NCBI GenBank assembly: GCA_938036155.1
Contig: CALHPA010000003.1
Location: forward strand, 28,342 to 92,341
Direction: 5' to 3'
Source: an uncultured bacterium
GTDB lineage: Bacteria > Patescibacteriota > Saccharimonadia > Saccharimonadales > Saccharimonadaceae
DNA: 64,000 bases
Shown one piece after another: positions 62,295-64,000 of this stretch (position 1 is the stretch's first letter; each line of letters opens with the position of its first letter). The notes beneath the pieces were generated by a model. The model saw only the letters and a list, made by a program, of their open reading frames with translations, ran no database searches and was not told the DNA's origin. The translations under genes were made by a program, and so were the position numbers.

Positions 62295-62328
62295 AAAATT
62301 AGCCTTTCGAAAGATTGGCTAATTTTAT
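62295..62328 (+). terminator. arcC terminator
   Basis: A 10-bp AAAATTAGCC/GGCTAATTTT stem with TTTCGAAAG in the loop. Confidence 0.9.
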
Positions 62329-62346
62329 TTGACTATCATGAATAAA

Positions 62347-62375
62347 ATAAGCGTCCCCTAATTTGAAACGCTTAT
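62347..62375 (-). terminator. pyk terminator
   Basis: An ATAAGCGT/ACGCTTAT stem followed by TTTTATT on the minus strand. Confidence 0.8.
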
Positions 62376-62401
62376 ATTATTTATTTATTTTTATAGATTA
62401 A

Positions 62402-63832
62402 TTAGATTGTTCGAACACGAATCGTATCGGTTCCACCGACTAATCCAGGTTGACGGCCAGAAACAATAACAACTGTTACTTTCTCTTTTGTACCAAATGT
62501 TCCATTAGCTTTTAGCTCTTTCGCTAGTTCAAGACCAGCAAATTCACCATCTGGGCGAATGAAGCTTCTGGTTGCATAATTCAAGCCAAGCTGTTGTGCA
62601 ACACGATTCGAGCTTGTTACTGCGTAGATTGGAAGTGCTGGGCGGTTTGCAGCAGCGGTTGCAGCAGTTTGTCCAGATTTAGTTTCAACAATCAAGGCGT
62701 CTGCATTAATTTGCTCTGCAAGCTCAACTGCAGCAAGAGAAATTGCATTTAAAGCTTCGTCTTCACCACGTTCTACAATATCATCAATTGGCGAAACGGC
62801 TGCGTGTTCTTGAGTATACATAATAACATCACGCATCGCTTTTACAGTTTCTTCTGGATATTTACCAGTTGCAGATTCGTCTGAAAGCATCACAACGTCA
62901 GCACCTTGAATTACAGCGTTAGCAACGTCAGAAACTTCTGCACGAGAAGGTTGTGGGTTATCAACCATTGAACCCATTGTTTGAGTTGCAACAATTGAAA
63001 TTTTTCCATGCTTTCGACAAAGAGCAACGGCTTTTCGCTGAATAATTGGCACAACTTCTGGAGCAACTTCATAAGCCATGTCACCACGAGCAATCATTAC
63101 ACCATCAGCAGCAAGAACGATTTTTTCAAGTTCTTCATCAGAAACAGCTTTTTTAGTTTCAATTTTCGCAATAACTTGTGCTTCACTATTATGGCTCACA
63201 AGAAGCTGGCGAACGTTTTCAATATCTTCAGCAGTTTGTACAAAACTCATCGCTACATAATCGATATCTTGAGTTGCACCGAATTCAAGATCTCGCATGT
63301 CCTTTTCAGTAATGACATCACCACCAAAGTCTGTGTCTGGCAAGTTTAGGCCTTTTCGGCTCATCAAAGTTCCTTTATTCAAAACTCGTAATTTAATTGC
63401 AGTATTTGAAGGAACTTCGATAACTTCTGTTCGAACTTTTCCATCAAAAATATAAACAGGCTCACCAACTTTAACCTTTTCAGCCAAGTTATATTGAACT
63501 GGCAAATTGGCTGAGCCATCATGCTGCTGAATCGCATAGTCAAGAACTAATTCATCACCTTCATTAACTTCAAAACGATTATCTACGATATCTCCAAGAC
63601 GAATCTTTGGACCTTGCAAATCTTGCAAAATTGCAATTTCACGACCGAGCTTTTTGCTAATTTCACGAACTGCTTTAATTTTTGCAGCATGTTCTTCGTA
63701 CGAGCCATGTGAGAAGTTCAATCGAGCTCCATTAATTCCAGCGTTAATAAGTTTTTCGATCATTTCAGGGCTGTCGCTTGCTGGGCCGATCGTAGCCAAA
63801 ATCTTTGTTCGTTTGTAAACATTATTTTCCAT
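62402..63832 (-). CDS. pyk: pyruvate kinase
   Basis: Makes ATP and pyruvate from phosphoenolpyruvate; 476 aa. N-terminal TKILATIGPAS, the LQDLQGPKIRLG strand, the catalytic lysine region VIAKIETKKAV, MIARGDMAYEV and TQTMGSMV are conserved, as is the C-terminal domain (VVIVSGRQPG). A TATAAT box lies 6 nt before the ATG and there is no ribosome-binding site. Confidence 0.97.
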   Translation of the reverse strand: MENNVYKRTKILATIGPASDSPEMIEKLINAGINGARLNFSHGSYEEHAAKIKAVREISKKLGREIAILQDLQGPKIRLGDIVDNRFEVNEGDELVLDYAIQQHDGSANLPVQYNLAEKVKVGEPVYIFDGKVRTEVIEVPSNTAIKLRVLNKGTLMSRKGLNLPDTDFGGDVITEKDMRDLEFGATQDIDYVAMSFVQTAEDIENVRQLLVSHNSEAQVIAKIETKKAVSDEELEKIVLAADGVMIARGDMAYEVAPEVVPIIQRKAVALCRKHGKISIVATQTMGSMVDNPQPSRAEVSDVANAVIQGADVVMLSDESATGKYPEETVKAMRDVIMYTQEHAAVSPIDDIVERGEDEALNAISLAAVELAEQINADALIVETKSGQTAATAAANRPALPIYAVTSSNRVAQQLGLNYATRSFIRPDGEFAGLELAKELKANGTFGTKEKVTVVIVSGRQPGLVGGTDTIRVRTI

Positions 63833-63871
63833 ACTTATATTATACCACTTTTATTTTTATTTAAAAAGGGG

Positions 63872-63900
63872 TTGCATTATTTTTTAAAGTTTGCTATAAT
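63872..63900 (+). promoter_or_regulatory. tRNA-Glu promoter
   Basis: TTGCAT, a 17-bp spacer and TGCTATAAT (extended -10). Confidence 0.8.
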
Positions 63901-63942
63901 TAAAACGAGTTGTTGCTTTATCACCCCAAAGCTCAGCTCAAT

Positions 63943-64000
63943 GGTCTTATCGTCTAACGGTTAGGACACCAGGTTTTCATCCTGGCAATCCGGGTTCGAT
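63943..64000 (+). tRNA. tRNA-Glu (anticodon TTC), cut by the window edge
   Basis: The D arm (TCGTCTAACGGTTAGGAC) and an anticodon stem-loop CCAGG TTTTCAT CCTGG giving TTC are visible; the T arm is cut after GGGTTCGAT. Confidence 0.9.

Noticed and set aside
1..64000. Origin of replication or DnaA-box cluster
   Set aside because: No cluster of DnaA boxes or dnaA/dnaN genes was seen; the scattered AT-rich gaps are ordinary promoter regions.

Overview
The window is AT-rich bacterial DNA, roughly two thirds A+T by eye. It is densely packed with housekeeping genes, has no mobile elements, rRNA or CRISPR array, and uses UGA as a stop (alaS and the small gene before pheT both end in TGA). The gene set suggests a small-genome member of the Candidate Phyla Radiation, most likely a low-GC Saccharibacterium (TM7), rather than a UGA-recoding lineage. 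The clues are a shortened AlaRS, only the lower part of glycolysis (tpiA, pgk, pyk), glyA with folD, a lone carbamate kinase, a membrane-anchored Clp-type ATPase, an LPxTG adhesin and several secreted proteins without recognisable homologues. The lineage is inferred from gene content; no rRNA is present to confirm it.

Layout. 1-5.6 kb: hisS (cut by the window edge), rarA, sbcB, a small unknown gene and obg. 5.6-11.5 kb: envelope and division genes: a LysM-CHAP hydrolase behind a long structured leader, then the coupled run FtsA-like / anchored Baseplate_J-like protein / ruvX / mltG. 11.5-20.6 kb: a reduced alaS with a coupled P-loop protein, pgk-tpiA with an unknown tail-anchored protein, an orphan short transcript, typA and a HIT protein. 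20.7-25.6 kb: tRNA-Val, a small membrane protein, a Pro-rich stalk protein and a large LPQTG adhesin. 25.7-33.5 kb: folD, a DUF5684-like protein, murB, a GT-C glycosyltransferase, glyA and an XRE-MurA fusion. 33.5-39.7 kb: tRNAs His, Gly, Arg and Lys, a membrane-anchored methyltransferase, the Clp-like ATPase with a membrane partner, and rny. 39.7-43.9 kb: a three-gene pilus-like/secreted operon. 44-57 kb: polA, trxB, an FKBP, pheT-orf-pheS, an aquaporin, rmuC, greA, a nucleotide kinase-like protein and argS. 57.5-64 kb: a P-type ATPase, khpA, a candidate ncRNA, trmD, tRNA-Pro, arcC, pyk and the start of tRNA-Glu.

Two genome-scale patterns stand out. First, about nineteen genes carry a -10 box only 6-11 nt before their ATG and no Shine-Dalgarno (SD) sequence, so their mRNAs should be leaderless; the others have normal 5' leaders, mostly with AAGGAG-type sites. 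Promoters almost all use a 17-bp spacer and often an extended TGn -10. Second, the palindrome TTCGAA, usually as TTTCGAAA, is several-fold over-represented in genes, spacers and terminator hairpins. The most promising unexplained elements are three non-coding structured regions (before the LysM-CHAP gene, before rmuC, and between khpA and trmD), the orphan transcript at 18 kb, the XRE-MurA fusion and the anchored Clp-like ATPase whose first ATPase domain lacks its Walker B glutamate. Short-site coordinates were read by hand and may be off by one base.
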